Below are positions 25,428-38,476 of a DNA stretch of 64,000 bases, piece after piece (the stretch's first letter is position 1; each line of letters opens with the position of its first letter). Origin of the DNA: Candidatus Onthenecus intestinigallinarum (GTDB lineage: Bacteria > Bacillota > Clostridia > Christensenellales > Aristaeellaceae); the NCBI GenBank assembly GCA_018713325.1, contig DVFJ01000009.1:62001-126000 (forward strand), read 5' to 3'. The notes below the pieces were generated by a model. That model was not told where the DNA came from, did no database searches, and saw nothing but the letters and a program-made list of their open reading frames with translations. The translations under genes and the position numbers were made by a program.

Positions 25428-26503
25428 ACGCGAGCGTCAAGCGAATCGTAGAGATCGTCTTTCAGGACGTGAAGCTCACGGACGAGGTGCGGGCCCTGCG
25501 CGAGGAGGTCATGAACAACTGCCAGGAGCGCTACGAGGACCAGCGCGCCCAGGGCAGGGACGAGGACGAGGCCATCGACGCGGTGGTGGAGAGCCTGCGG
25601 GGCATGGAGGAGGTGCTCGCCGCCTATCCGCGCGCACAGGCAGGCGCGGAGGAGCCCGAGGAACCGGAGGAGCCCGAGGAACCGGAGGAGCCCGAGGAAG
25701 CAGAAGAGGCGGAGGAGGAGACGCAGGCCGAGCTGCGATTTGACCTGGAGGGCGTTTCGCACCTGCGCGTGAACCTTCGCCATGAGGATGTGCAGCTCGT
25801 CGCGGGCGAGGCGGACGTCGCCGTCGTGCGCCTGATGGGCGGCGGCATGGAGGCGCGCCGGCAGGGCGACGCGCTGGTCGTGCGCAGCAGGGAGGATGCG
25901 GCGGAGCGCGGCGGCCTGGGCTGGCTGTCGCGCCTGTTTGGCGGCCCGGGCGGCTGCGCGGCTCGCGTGGAACTGCCGGCGGATGCGGGCATCTGCGTCT
26001 TTGCCGGGACACAGAGCGGCGACGTGTCGGTGCAGGGGCTGTCGCTGCGGGAGCTCGAGGTGCAGACCGTGAGCGGCGATGTGAACCTGACGGCGGGCTG
26101 CACGCGGGCGCGCATCAAGACGGGCAGCGGCGACATCAACGCCGAGATGAACGCGGACGAGGCGTCGTTCCAGACGATGAGCGGCGACATGCGGCTGGAG
26201 GGCGCGTGCGACGGGATCGAGACGACGACCGTCAGCGGCGACATCCGCCTGCGGGGCACGTTTCAACATGCGGCCCTGGTCTCGGTCAGCGGCGACGCGA
26301 CGCTGGAGGCGGACGCGCGGATCAAGAAGGTGTTCGCCAAGAACGTCAACGGCGACGTGCGCATCCGCCTGAGCGGCGTGCGGGGCGTGTGCGCCAGGCT
26401 GAAGACGCTCAGCGGCGATGCGCGCTGCCGCCTGCCCGAGAGCGGGGACGCGGCCGTCCGGATCGACGCACAGACCGTCTCGGGCGACATCACCGTCGAG
26501 TAG
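25424..26503 (+). CDS. DUF4097-type beta-repeat protein with DUF1700-like N-terminus
   Basis: 359 residues. Residues 1-70 are helical and resemble the N-terminal prefix of DUF1700/permease-prefix proteins that pair with PadR regulators. Then comes an acidic Glu-Pro linker (~76-100), and from ~105 a right-handed beta-repeat domain with nine short turns each marked S-G-D or N-G-D (SGDVSVQ, SGDVNLT, SGDINAE, SGDMRLE, SGDIRLR, SGDATLE, NGDVRIR, SGDARCR, SGDITVE). Unlike many relatives it shows no membrane helix. Co-transcribed with padR, it may sense or respond to envelope stress; that role is inferred. Confidence 0.82.
   Translation: MNASVKRIVEIVFQDVKLTDEVRALREEVMNNCQERYEDQRAQGRDEDEAIDAVVESLRGMEEVLAAYPRAQAGAEEPEEPEEPEEPEEPEEAEEAEEETQAELRFDLEGVSHLRVNLRHEDVQLVAGEADVAVVRLMGGGMEARRQGDALVVRSREDAAERGGLGWLSRLFGGPGGCAARVELPADAGICVFAGTQSGDVSVQGLSLRELEVQTVSGDVNLTAGCTRARIKTGSGDINAEMNADEASFQTMSGDMRLEGACDGIETTTVSGDIRLRGTFQHAALVSVSGDATLEADARIKKVFAKNVNGDVRIRLSGVRGVCARLKTLSGDARCRLPESGDAAVRIDAQTVSGDITVE
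25649..25699 (+). repeat. 18-bp tandem repeat (Glu-Glu-Pro-Glu-Glu-Pro)
   Basis: Unit GAGGAGCCCGAGGAACCG occurs 2.8 times without mismatch inside the DUF4097 gene. The codon-level identity suggests slippage expansion of the linker. Confidence 0.85.
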
Positions 26504-27677
26504 GCAGCGGCGGCAGGCGAAGCAGCGGCCGTGCAAACAGCAGCAGCGCGGCGGGCAGCACCGCGCAGGCGCACAGGGCCGCGCCCAGCGAAGGCAGGCG
26601 CGTGAGCCCGAGCGCGAGCAGACTGCCCAGCGCTCGCGCCGCGGCGTACGTGAAGACGTAGAGCAACATCTGCCCCGAGGCCGCCTGCTCCTGCGGGACG
26701 GACAGGCTTACGTACTGCGCCATCGCAAACGCGCACACGATGACGCCATCCACGCACAGCGCCTGCGCGGCAATGGCCGCGGCGGGCGAACGCGAGAGCC
26801 CCGTCAGCAGCAGGCGCAGCGCCATGCCCGCGGCGCTCAGCAGCAGCAGGCGCGGCGCGCCCAGGCGGCGCAGCAGCCGGTCGGCGAAGAGCAGAAACGG
26901 GATCTCCGACAGCGTGCCCACCAGCGCGCCCAGACCGACGTCGGCGCGCGTGCCGTGCAGCGACTGCGTCATGAACAGCCCGTACAGCGCATAGAAGACG
27001 CCCTGCGCCGCCTGCAGGCACAGCGCGAAGAGCAGCAGCGTCCGCAGTTCCCGCCTGCGCAGCAGGGAGAGGAACGGCGGGCGTTTTTTTGCGCCGCCGG
27101 GGGTTTGCGCGGCGCGCGAGGCGAGCAGCAGGCTGCACGCGCCGCCCAGCGCGTACAGCGCGCACACCGACGGCACAAAGCGCTCGATGCCCCTATCCAG
27201 AAACGCGCCCAGCAGCAGGCTGCCCAGCGCATAGGAGACCGTGCCCGCCATGCGCAGCCGTCCAAAGCCCAGCCCCGCCGCGTGCAGGCGCGAGAGCGCC
27301 AGCGCCTCGCCCAGCGGCGACACGCACGTGGAAAAGCAGGAGAACAGCGCCGTCGCGCACAGCAGCGGCCAGAATCCGCGCGCGGGGAGGAAGCACAGGC
27401 TCGACAGCGCGCACAGCCCGTAGACTGCGCACAGCGCCAGCGCCCGGCGGCGCGCCCGGTCGGCCAGCGCGCCCGTGACGGGCAGCGCAAACAGCGCCAC
27501 CAGCGGCCCCGCCGCCATCAGCAGGCTCACCTGCCCGGCGTCCATGCCCCGCGCCGCATAGAAGAGCGTCACGAAGCCGTTGAACGCGCTGGAGGCCGCG
27601 TACTCCGCCGCATAGTATCCCGCAATCCGTCCCCTCAGGCCGCCTTGCGCCACGTCCATCCTCCTTCGCAGGTTCAC
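26490..27677 (-). CDS. MFS transporter (LacY/NupG-like)
   Basis: A 395-residue, 12-helix major facilitator. The loop between helices 2 and 3 reads GALADRARRRALAL (GxLaDrxgRr motif A), near residue 70. The overall form matches the MFS_1_like/nucleoside-H+ symporter-type group; the substrate cannot be read. Its 3' end overlaps the convergent DUF4097 gene by 14 bases. The start is taken as GTG at 27677 with GGAGGAG upstream; an ATG at 27659 sits too close to its own Shine-Dalgarno sequence. Codon use and GC match the surroundings. Confidence 0.82.
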   Translation of the reverse strand: MNLRRRMDVAQGGLRGRIAGYYAAEYAASSAFNGFVTLFYAARGMDAGQVSLLMAAGPLVALFALPVTGALADRARRRALALCAVYGLCALSSLCFLPARGFWPLLCATALFSCFSTCVSPLGEALALSRLHAAGLGFGRLRMAGTVSYALGSLLLGAFLDRGIERFVPSVCALYALGGACSLLLASRAAQTPGGAKKRPPFLSLLRRRELRTLLLFALCLQAAQGVFYALYGLFMTQSLHGTRADVGLGALVGTLSEIPFLLFADRLLRRLGAPRLLLLSAAGMALRLLLTGLSRSPAAAIAAQALCVDGVIVCAFAMAQYVSLSVPQEQAASGQMLLYVFTYAAARALGSLLALGLTRLPSLGAALCACAVLPAALLLFARPLLRLPPLPTRR

Positions 27678-27752
27678 ATCTCCTCCCTAAAGTTCCCTGA
27701 AACGACCGCGCGCATGCAGTGGAAAATTCCGCGGTTTCTGTCTATGTTCCCC

Positions 27753-27781
27753 TTGAATATCCGCGCGCATGCTGGTATAAT
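27753..27781 (+). promoter_or_regulatory. promoter of nrdDG
   Basis: TTGAAT (27753-27758), 17 bases, TATAAT (27776-27781) with an extended -10 TGG. The leader to the nrdD start is about 98 bases. Confidence 0.85.
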
Positions 27782-27804
27782 GGGCTTTGCTTCGGGCATT
27801 GGAA

Positions 27805-27820
27805 ACACAAGATGTTGTGT
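27805..27820 (+). promoter_or_regulatory. candidate NrdR box
   Basis: ACACAAGATGTTGTGT matches 14 of 16 positions of the NrdR consensus acaCwAtATaTwGtgt. It lies about 24 bases downstream of the -10 box, between the promoter and nrdD. NrdR boxes usually occur in pairs about 31-32 bases apart; I found no good second copy, so confidence is moderate. Confidence 0.55.
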
Positions 27821-27885
27821 CTATAAATTCTTTGGAGCACAAATTATGCCCAAGTGGTGGATATACGGGAAGGGGAGAGCGTGCG

Positions 27886-30198
27886 ATGACGGATACGATC
27901 AAAAAGCGCGACGGGCGGCAGGTGCCCTTCGACGAGACGAAAATCGAGGAGGCCATCCTCAAAGCCTTCAAGGCCACGGGCAGCGCCAAGGGCCACGAGA
28001 CGGCGCAGGAGCTGACGCGCCAGGTCGTGGAGGCGCTCGACCGGGATGAGGACATCGGCGTGCCCACCGTGGAGGACGTGCAGGACATGGTCGAGAAGAA
28101 GCTCATCGAAAACGGCTATGTGCGCACGGCCAAGGCGTATATCCTCTATCGCGCGGAGCGCAGCCGGGCGCGGGAGATGAACACGCGCCTGATGAAGATC
28201 TTCGAGGACATCACGTTCAAGGACGCGGCCGACTCGGACATCAAGCGCGAGAACGCCAACGTCAACGGCGATACCGCCATGGGCACGATGCTCAAGTACG
28301 GCTCCGAGGGCGCCAAGATGTTCTACGACATGTACGTGCTCAACCCCGAGCACTCCAAGGCGCACCGCGAGGGCGACATCCACATCCACGACCTGGACTT
28401 CCTGACGCTGACGACCACCTGCACGCAGATCGACATCCTGGAGCTGTTCAAGGGCGGCTTCTCCACGGGCCACGGCGTGCTGCGCGAGCCGCAGGACATC
28501 CAGAGTTACTCTGCGCTGGCCTGCATCGCGATCCAGTCCAACCAGAACGACCAGCACGGCGGCCAGTCGATCGTCAACTTCGACTACGGCATGGCCCCGG
28601 GCGTGGCCAAGACGTTCGTCAAGACGTACCGCTCGCGCCTGGCCGGCGCGCTGGAGCTGCTGGCCGACGACGCGCACGCGGACGACACGGCGCGCGCGCT
28701 GCTCGACACGCTTTCGCGCCAGGGCCTGACGCCCACGCTGGAGCGCACGCAGGCGTACGACGAGGCCGAGCATGCGCTGCTGCTGGAGCGGACCGACGAG
28801 CAGACCGCCCGGCGTATCGCGGACTTTGCGCAGCGCCGCGCCTTTGCCGATACGGACAAGCGCACCTTCCAGGCGATGGAGGCGTTCATCCACAACCTGA
28901 ACACGATGCACTCGCGCGCGGGCGCGCAGACGCCGTTCTCCTCGATCAACTACGGCATGGACACCTCGCCCGAGGCGCGCATGGCGATCCGCAATCTCCT
29001 GCTGGCTACGGAGGCGGGCCTGGGCGGCGGCGAGACGCCGATCTTCCCGATCCAGATCTTCCGCGTCAAGGAGGGCGTCAACTACAACCCCGGCGATCCC
29101 AACTACGACCTGTTCCGCCTGGCCATCCGCACCAGCGCCAAGCGGCTGTTCCCGAACTTCTCGTTCGTCGACGCGCCGTTCAACCTCAAGTACTACAAGC
29201 CCGGCCATCCCGAGACGGAGATCGCCTACATGGGCTGCCGCACGCGCGTCATCGGCAACGTCTACGACCCCGAGCGCGAGATCTGCAACCGCCGCGGCAA
29301 CCTGTCGTTTACGTCGATCAACCTGCCGCGCCTGGCCATCGAGACCCACGGCGACGTGGAGCGCTTCTTCCAGCTGCTCGATGAGCGCATGAATCTGGTG
29401 ATCGATCAGCTTAATGAGCGCTTCGAGATCCAGGCGCGCAAGCGCGTGAAGAACTTCCCGTTCCTGATGGGCGAGCACGTGTGGCTGGACAGCGAAAAGC
29501 TGGGCTGGGAGGACGAGGTGCGCGAGGTGCTCAAGCACGGCACGCTGTCCGTGGGCTTCATCGGCCTGGCCGAGACGCTCAAGGCGCTCATCGGCAAGCA
29601 CCACGGCGAGAGCATGGCCGCGCAGAACCTGGGCCTGGAGATCATCGGGCACATGCGCCGGCGCATGGATGAGGAGAGCCGCAGGACCGGCATGAACTAC
29701 ACCCTGCTCGCCACGCCCGCCGAAGGCCTGTCCGGCCGCTTCCTGCGGCTGGACCGCGCGCGCTACGGGGTGATCCCCGGCATCACCGACCGCGAATACT
29801 ACACCAACAGCTTCCACATCCCGGTGTACCATCCGATTGGCGCGTTTGACAAGATCCGCCTGGAGGCGCCCTATCACGAATTGACCAACGCCGGGCACAT
29901 CAGCTACGTGGAGATGGACGGCGACCCGCTGCAGAACCTGGACGCCTTCGAGGCCGTCGTGCGCTGCATGCACGACGCGGGCATCGGCTACGGCTCGATC
30001 AACCACCCGGTCGACCGCGACCCGGTCTGCGGCTACAACGGCATCATCGGCGACACCTGCCCCCACTGCGGCCGCGCGGAGGAGGAGGTCCACTTCGAGC
30101 GCATCCGCCGCATCACGGGCTATCTGGTGGGCACGATGGACCGCTTCAACGACGCCAAGCGCGCCGAGGTCGGCGACCGCGTCAAGCACGGCGTCTGA
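27886..30198 (+). CDS. nrdD: anaerobic ribonucleoside-triphosphate reductase
   Basis: A 770-residue class III ribonucleotide reductase. The N-terminal ATP-cone (KKRDGRQVPFDETKIEEAILKA, residues ~5-90) controls activity. The catalytic barrel includes the HIHDLDF segment near 166, NLNTMHSRAGAQTPFSSINYG near 345-365 and MGCRTRVIGN near 448. The C-terminal zinc site is CGYNGIIGDTCPHCG (~715-729), and the radical Gly lies in RITGYLVG (~745). The ATG at 27886 follows AAGGGGAGAG. An nrdG activase gene follows by 18 bases. Confidence 0.96.
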   Translation: MTDTIKKRDGRQVPFDETKIEEAILKAFKATGSAKGHETAQELTRQVVEALDRDEDIGVPTVEDVQDMVEKKLIENGYVRTAKAYILYRAERSRAREMNTRLMKIFEDITFKDAADSDIKRENANVNGDTAMGTMLKYGSEGAKMFYDMYVLNPEHSKAHREGDIHIHDLDFLTLTTTCTQIDILELFKGGFSTGHGVLREPQDIQSYSALACIAIQSNQNDQHGGQSIVNFDYGMAPGVAKTFVKTYRSRLAGALELLADDAHADDTARALLDTLSRQGLTPTLERTQAYDEAEHALLLERTDEQTARRIADFAQRRAFADTDKRTFQAMEAFIHNLNTMHSRAGAQTPFSSINYGMDTSPEARMAIRNLLLATEAGLGGGETPIFPIQIFRVKEGVNYNPGDPNYDLFRLAIRTSAKRLFPNFSFVDAPFNLKYYKPGHPETEIAYMGCRTRVIGNVYDPEREICNRRGNLSFTSINLPRLAIETHGDVERFFQLLDERMNLVIDQLNERFEIQARKRVKNFPFLMGEHVWLDSEKLGWEDEVREVLKHGTLSVGFIGLAETLKALIGKHHGESMAAQNLGLEIIGHMRRRMDEESRRTGMNYTLLATPAEGLSGRFLRLDRARYGVIPGITDREYYTNSFHIPVYHPIGAFDKIRLEAPYHELTNAGHISYVEMDGDPLQNLDAFEAVVRCMHDAGIGYGSINHPVDRDPVCGYNGIIGDTCPHCGRAEEEVHFERIRRITGYLVGTMDRFNDAKRAEVGDRVKHGV

Positions 30199-30216
30199 GG
30201 CGGGGAGGGATGCTTT

Positions 30217-30723
30217 GTGAACATCCGCATCGCGGGTACCGTCGGCGATTCGATCGTCGACGGCCCGGGCCTGCGCCTGACCGTCTTCACCCAGGGCTGC
30301 CCGCACCACTGCCCGGGCTGTCACAACCCCGAGACGCACGACCCGGCGGGCGGGCACGACGCGGACACCGGCGAGATCCTCGCCGCCCTGGCGCGCAACC
30401 CGCTGGCCAGCGGCGTCACGCTCAGCGGCGGCGAGCCCTTCTGCCAGCCGGCCGCCTGCCTGGACATCGCGCGCGGCGCGCACGCGCTGGGCAAGAACGT
30501 ATGGACGTACACCGGCTACACGCTGGAGCGCCTGCTTTCCGAGGGCGATCCGGACCGGCTGGCCCTGCTGCGGGAGACGGACGTGCTCGTGGATGGGCCG
30601 TTTGTACAGGCGGAAAAGTCGCTGGAGCTGCGCTTTTGCGGCAGCCGCAACCAGCGCCTGATCGACGTGAAGCGCAGCCTCGCGTCGGGCGGCGCAGTGC
30701 TGTGGGGGCCGCCTGTGTGGTGA
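30217..30723 (+). CDS. nrdG: anaerobic ribonucleotide reductase activating protein
   Basis: A 168-residue radical SAM activase that installs the glycyl radical on NrdD. The cluster motif CPHHCPGC is at residues ~28-35, preceded by DGPGLRLTVFTQG; the SAM-binding GGEPF follows near 74. Start GTG at 30217 with GGGGAGGGA upstream. Two-gene operon with nrdD. No clear terminator follows before the PFOR promoter. Confidence 0.95.
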   Translation: MNIRIAGTVGDSIVDGPGLRLTVFTQGCPHHCPGCHNPETHDPAGGHDADTGEILAALARNPLASGVTLSGGEPFCQPAACLDIARGAHALGKNVWTYTGYTLERLLSEGDPDRLALLRETDVLVDGPFVQAEKSLELRFCGSRNQRLIDVKRSLASGGAVLWGPPVW

Positions 30724-30763
30724 AATGCGGCTGCCGGCGAAAATGCGCAAAAAAAGGACGTAA

Positions 30764-34444
<3,681 letters not shown>

Positions 34445-34496
34445 TCGCGCAGCCGGATCGCATGCAAGCGCATCCATACCTGATGGCATCGAAGGA

Positions 34497-34533
34497 GCGG
34501 AGAACCTCTCAGGAGGCTCTCCGCTCTCTCTTT
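34497..34533 (+). terminator. terminator of PFOR
   Basis: Stem GCGGAGA-A-CCTC, TCAG loop, GAGG-C-TCTCCGC, followed by TCTCTTTAT. Located 52 bases after the PFOR stop; the tail is T-rich rather than a pure T run. Confidence 0.7.
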
Positions 34534-34547
34534 ATAGGGGGAATGAC

Positions 34548-35273
34548 ATGAAGATCGGCATCTTTGCAGATGTGCACAACAACGCCGTCGCGCTGGAGGC
34601 GGCGCTGCGGGCGCTGGAGGACGAGGGCTGCGAGGTCCTGGCCTGCGCGGGCGACATCATCGGCATCGGCCCGTGGCCGGAGGAGACCGTGCAGCGGCTG
34701 ATGCGGATCCCCAACCTGATCGCCGTGCGGGGCAATCACGAGCGCTACCTGCTGGAGGGCATGCCTGCGACGTATCCCAACGACGAGGGCATGGACGAGG
34801 CGGAGATGGCCTACCACCGCTGGGAGCACAGCCGCCTGTCTGCGGCCTCCGTCGCCTTCCTGCGCGCGCTGCCCGACCGCGCGGACCTGGAGGCGCACGA
34901 CCGGCGCATTGCGGTCATGCACTACGGCATGGACTGCGACCGCCGCTTGGGTCCCTTCACACCCCAACCCGACGAGGATGACCTGTGCCGCCTGTTTCCG
35001 GACGCGCAGGACGCCGTCCTGTACGGGCACGACCACGCGCGCTCGATCCGCCGGTCCGGGAAGACGTGGTTCGTCAACTGCGGCGCGCTGGGCTGTCCCG
35101 GCGCGCAGCGGAATATCGCCCGCGCGGCCGTGCTGGACATCGCGCCGGATGGGCGCATGGACGTGCGAAGCATCGACACCCCCTATGACGTCGCGCGCGT
35201 GCTGGACGAGATTGCGCGGCTCGACTATCCGGCCGCATCCGACATCCGGCGCTTCTTCTTTGGCGTCGGCTGA
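34548..35273 (+). CDS. metallophosphoesterase (YfcE/calcineurin-like)
   Basis: A 241-residue binuclear metallophosphoesterase. Metal ligands: DVH in FADVHNNAVAL (~8-10), GD in CAGDIIGIGPWP (~36), GNHE in AVRGNHERY (~62), His in VMHYGMD (~123), and GHDH in LYGHDHARS (~161). The arrangement matches small YfcE/MJ0936-type phosphodiesterases; the substrate is unknown. The ATG at 34548 follows AGGGGGAA. It is close behind the PFOR terminator and may receive read-through. Confidence 0.88.
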   Translation: MKIGIFADVHNNAVALEAALRALEDEGCEVLACAGDIIGIGPWPEETVQRLMRIPNLIAVRGNHERYLLEGMPATYPNDEGMDEAEMAYHRWEHSRLSAASVAFLRALPDRADLEAHDRRIAVMHYGMDCDRRLGPFTPQPDEDDLCRLFPDAQDAVLYGHDHARSIRRSGKTWFVNCGALGCPGAQRNIARAAVLDIAPDGRMDVRSIDTPYDVARVLDEIARLDYPAASDIRRFFFGVG

Positions 35274-35290
35274 TGGCGCGCGGCATCCCT

Positions 35291-35329
35291 AAAAAAAGAG
35301 GCCATACCGCTCATGCGGTATGGCCTCTT
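35291..35329 (-). terminator. strong terminator after the alpha-mannosidase gene
   Basis: A 15-bp perfect stem (AAGAGGCCATACCGC and complement) with a four-base loop. On the minus strand it is followed by a run of T (TTTTTTTAGGG), so it ends the mannosidase transcript; it may also stop the plus-strand phosphoesterase gene. Confidence 0.88.
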
Positions 35330-35340
35330 GCCGTATGGAC

Positions 35341-38300
35341 TCAGCGCGAGATGCGCAGCGTCTTGACCTCAAAGGTGTGGAAGTGCAACTTCACGCAGCC
35401 GTCCTCTAGGGGCAGTTCGCCGGTCACATTCTCCAGCATATCGCACGCGTAGACCTTCGAAGCGGGCAGGTTCACGCCCAGCACACAGGAGGTGTCGGCG
35501 CGCTTGGCCTCATACAGGCGCACGATCACGTCGCCGCTGCCGTCCTCGGCGGGCTTCACGGTGTCGATGAACACGTTCGGCTCATCCAGCACGAAGGCGC
35601 TGGACGCCGGGCGCGCGCCAGCCGCCGTCTGCAGCGGCACATTCAGGTCGTAGGCCTCCTGCACGACCGGCGACTCCAGGAAGCCGCCCTCCCAGCCGGT
35701 GAAGGCATAGGTGAACGTGTGGTAGCCGTTGTCCGCGCGCATCTCCGGGCAGGCCGCTGCGCGCAGCAGCGTCAGCTGCAGTTCGTTGCCGATCTGGCTG
35801 ATGCCGTACTTGCAATCATTGAGTACCGCCGCGCCGTGGCTCTGGTCGCACAGGGCGCTATAGCGCTGGTTGCAGATCTCGAAGCGGTCGCTGTCGTAGA
35901 GGCGGGAACGGTGCGTCGGATGCGTCATGTAGCCGAACTGGATCTCGTTGATCGCTTCCGTCGCCTGCACATTCACCGGGAAGGCGACCTTCAGCAGGCG
36001 GTGCAGCTCGTTCCACTCGACGTCCGTCACGAAGTCAAGACGGCTGCTGCCGGCCGTCAGCACGATGTCCTGCGCAAACGTCGAGTTGAGCACGCGGCGC
36101 TCCAGGTGCAGCACGGCGCGCAGGCCGCCCGCCTCCTTGACCGTCAGCGTCACCGGCTCGTCGATCGCCACGGGCTGGAGCACGTAGTTGGAGTCGATGT
36201 CCCACGCGTCGAACAGGCGCGGCACGTCCTTGTACATCAGCAGGCGGTTCATCGCGCCCGCCGCGAACTCGCGGCCGGTCTGCTTGTCCACGAAGGAGAC
36301 GACCTCGCCGCGCGCGTTCAGCTCGGCGCGCACCAGCTCGTTCTCGATCGCCGCGCCGTCCTGCGTCAGGCGCGCCGTGACGGCCTGTACGGCCTTCTGT
36401 CCGCCCGCGGGGAGCAGCGAGACGCTGCCGCACGGCGGCACGGTCACGAGGCCGAATACGCCGCTCTCCGTGCGCTGCACGGGCACATCCTCGCCCTCGG
36501 CGGTCTGCGCGCCGTCCGCAAACGCGTCGGGCAGGCGCACCAGGCCGCTGCGCGCAAACGACAGGGAGTTGAACACCGTGACGCCCTCGCCGCTGGCCAG
36601 CGCCTTGAACGCATCCGCCAGCACGGCGGCCGCCTCGTCCTGGATCCAGACGTGATCCTTGCGCGCCTCGACGTACACGCGCGCGATGGAGGAGCCGGGC
36701 AGGATGTCGTGGAACTGGTTGAGCAGCAGGCGCTTCCAGGCCGCATCCATGCGCGCGAGCGGATACGCCGCGCCGGCGACCATGGCCAGCGAGCCCCACA
36801 TCTCGGCCTCGCGCAGCGCGATTTCGGCTTTGCGGTTGCCGCGCTTGATCGCCGCCTGCGAGGTGAAGACGCCGCGGTGCGCGGGGAAGTACAGCTCGCC
36901 GACATAGGTGTGCTGCGGGCCGCCGTCGGCCTCCATGTCCTCGAAGAACTTGGTGGGCGTCTCCATGCGCACCCTGGGCATGCCCTCCAGGTCCTTCTCG
37001 CGCAGCGCATACTCGATGTGGTCGCGGCAGGGGCCGCCGCCGCCGTCGCCATAGCCATAGGGCAGCAGGAAGGCGTCCAGGCCGCGCTTCTGCACGCGCT
37101 TGCCCCACGTCTCGCACAGCTCCTTGGGATCGGTGCGGTAGGTGTAGCTCGTGGGCAGGAACGTATCGATCTTTGAGCCGTCTGCGCCCTGCCAGGTGAA
37201 GTAGTGGTAGGGGAACTGGTCGCCCTCGTTGTAGGACCAGAAGATCTTCTGCGTCACCAGGTACTTGACGCCGCAGCTCTTGAGGATCTGGGGCAGCGCG
37301 GCGGAGTAGCCGAACGTATCGGGCAGCCAGAGGATGACGCTGTCGATGCCGAACTCATCCTTGAAGAAGCGCTTGCCGTGCAGCACCTGGCGCACGAGCG
37401 ACTCGCCGCTGGTCATGTTGGTGTCGGGCTCGACCCACATCGCGCCCTCGGCGACCCAGCGGCCCTCGCGGATGGCCTGCTTGACGCGCTCGTACAGCTC
37501 CGGATAGTGCTCGCGGCACATGACGTAGCTGGCGGGCTGGCTCTGCAGGAACTTGTACTCCGGGTACTCCTCCAGCAGGCGCAGCTGCGCGGCGAACGTG
37601 CGCGAGGTCTTGCGGTGCGTCTCGGCCATGGGCCACAGCCAGGCCAGGTCCAGGTGCGCGTTGCCGATGGCGTAGAAGACGGGCGCGGTGGAGCCGTTGT
37701 GCGCCTCCAGCGCGGGGCGCAGGGCCTCGCGTGCGGCCTTGTAGCTGGCAATGCGGCCTTCGAGCGGCTGCTCAAAGTCGGCGAGGAGCGTGAACTGCTC
37801 CAGCGCGTGCGCGATCTTGTCCGCGCGCAGGCTCTCCGGGTCCAGTTGCTCCACGAGCTGCTGCAGGGTGTCCACGTCCATGTACAGATGATAGGCGTCC
37901 TCGTTCCAGATGCCGTAGGTCAGGTCGCCCAGCGTCGCGCGCTCGCCCTCGACCTTGGGATCCTGATAGCTGCCGGGCAGCACCGGGCCGGTCGCGCAGC
38001 CGCCCAGCGGACTCTGCGGCCAGAAGTGGCCGGCATAGGCCTCCAGGAGCAGGTCGTACGTGCGGCCCGCCTCGCCGCAGGCTGTCAGCACGTTGTCGAC
38101 CAGGAAGTGCATCGGGTTGGCCACCCAGTCCGCGCGATAGGTGCCGAACGAGCGCCCGTCCACAAAGACGGTCGTCTCGCCGCCGGTCGTCAGGTTCATG
38201 ACCACGCGCTTGCCCTGTGCCTCGGCGGGCAGCGTGATGCGGCTGTGCATCCAGCAGTATTCGTAGGTGCGGCCCCACTTCGTGCCGTGGGGCATGGGCG

Positions 38301-38454
38301 CGAAGGTCCCCTTGGCCGCCTCATCGGGCGTCAGGTGGTCCATCGTCAGGAAGGCCTCGACTTCGATGGGACCCAGCGGCAGGTAGATGTCCTGGCGCAG
38401 CGTCTCCATCCAGTGGCGAAGGCGGGCCTGCCACTCGGAGTGCATGTACTTCAT
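35341..38454 (-). CDS. alpha-mannosidase, glycoside hydrolase family 38
   Basis: 1037 residues, no signal peptide, so cytoplasmic. The GH38 catalytic domain spans ~265-560: HLDLAWLWPMAETHRKTSRT supplies zinc ligands, and the nucleophile Asp is in ILWLPDTFGYSAALPQIL (~390). Further motifs are EPDTNMTSGESLVRQ and FHDILPGSSI. The N-terminal ~240 residues are a beta-rich accessory domain (GGETTVFVDG), and the C-terminal ~400 the GH38 beta domains. AAAGGAG precedes the ATG. Likely trims alpha-mannosides imported by the upstream transporter; linkage preference is unknown. Confidence 0.93.
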   Translation of the reverse strand: MKYMHSEWQARLRHWMETLRQDIYLPLGPIEVEAFLTMDHLTPDEAAKGTFAPMPHGTKWGRTYEYCWMHSRITLPAEAQGKRVVMNLTTGGETTVFVDGRSFGTYRADWVANPMHFLVDNVLTACGEAGRTYDLLLEAYAGHFWPQSPLGGCATGPVLPGSYQDPKVEGERATLGDLTYGIWNEDAYHLYMDVDTLQQLVEQLDPESLRADKIAHALEQFTLLADFEQPLEGRIASYKAAREALRPALEAHNGSTAPVFYAIGNAHLDLAWLWPMAETHRKTSRTFAAQLRLLEEYPEYKFLQSQPASYVMCREHYPELYERVKQAIREGRWVAEGAMWVEPDTNMTSGESLVRQVLHGKRFFKDEFGIDSVILWLPDTFGYSAALPQILKSCGVKYLVTQKIFWSYNEGDQFPYHYFTWQGADGSKIDTFLPTSYTYRTDPKELCETWGKRVQKRGLDAFLLPYGYGDGGGGPCRDHIEYALREKDLEGMPRVRMETPTKFFEDMEADGGPQHTYVGELYFPAHRGVFTSQAAIKRGNRKAEIALREAEMWGSLAMVAGAAYPLARMDAAWKRLLLNQFHDILPGSSIARVYVEARKDHVWIQDEAAAVLADAFKALASGEGVTVFNSLSFARSGLVRLPDAFADGAQTAEGEDVPVQRTESGVFGLVTVPPCGSVSLLPAGGQKAVQAVTARLTQDGAAIENELVRAELNARGEVVSFVDKQTGREFAAGAMNRLLMYKDVPRLFDAWDIDSNYVLQPVAIDEPVTLTVKEAGGLRAVLHLERRVLNSTFAQDIVLTAGSSRLDFVTDVEWNELHRLLKVAFPVNVQATEAINEIQFGYMTHPTHRSRLYDSDRFEICNQRYSALCDQSHGAAVLNDCKYGISQIGNELQLTLLRAAACPEMRADNGYHTFTYAFTGWEGGFLESPVVQEAYDLNVPLQTAAGARPASSAFVLDEPNVFIDTVKPAEDGSGDVIVRLYEAKRADTSCVLGVNLPASKVYACDMLENVTGELPLEDGCVKLHFHTFEVKTLRISR

Positions 38455-38476
38455 CGGGAAAGAGCTCCTTTCTCAG

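Noticed and set aside
25649..25699. Short tandem repeat considered as a possible CRISPR-like or regulatory array
   Set aside because: It is in frame inside the DUF4097 gene, encodes a Glu-Pro linker and has no spacers.
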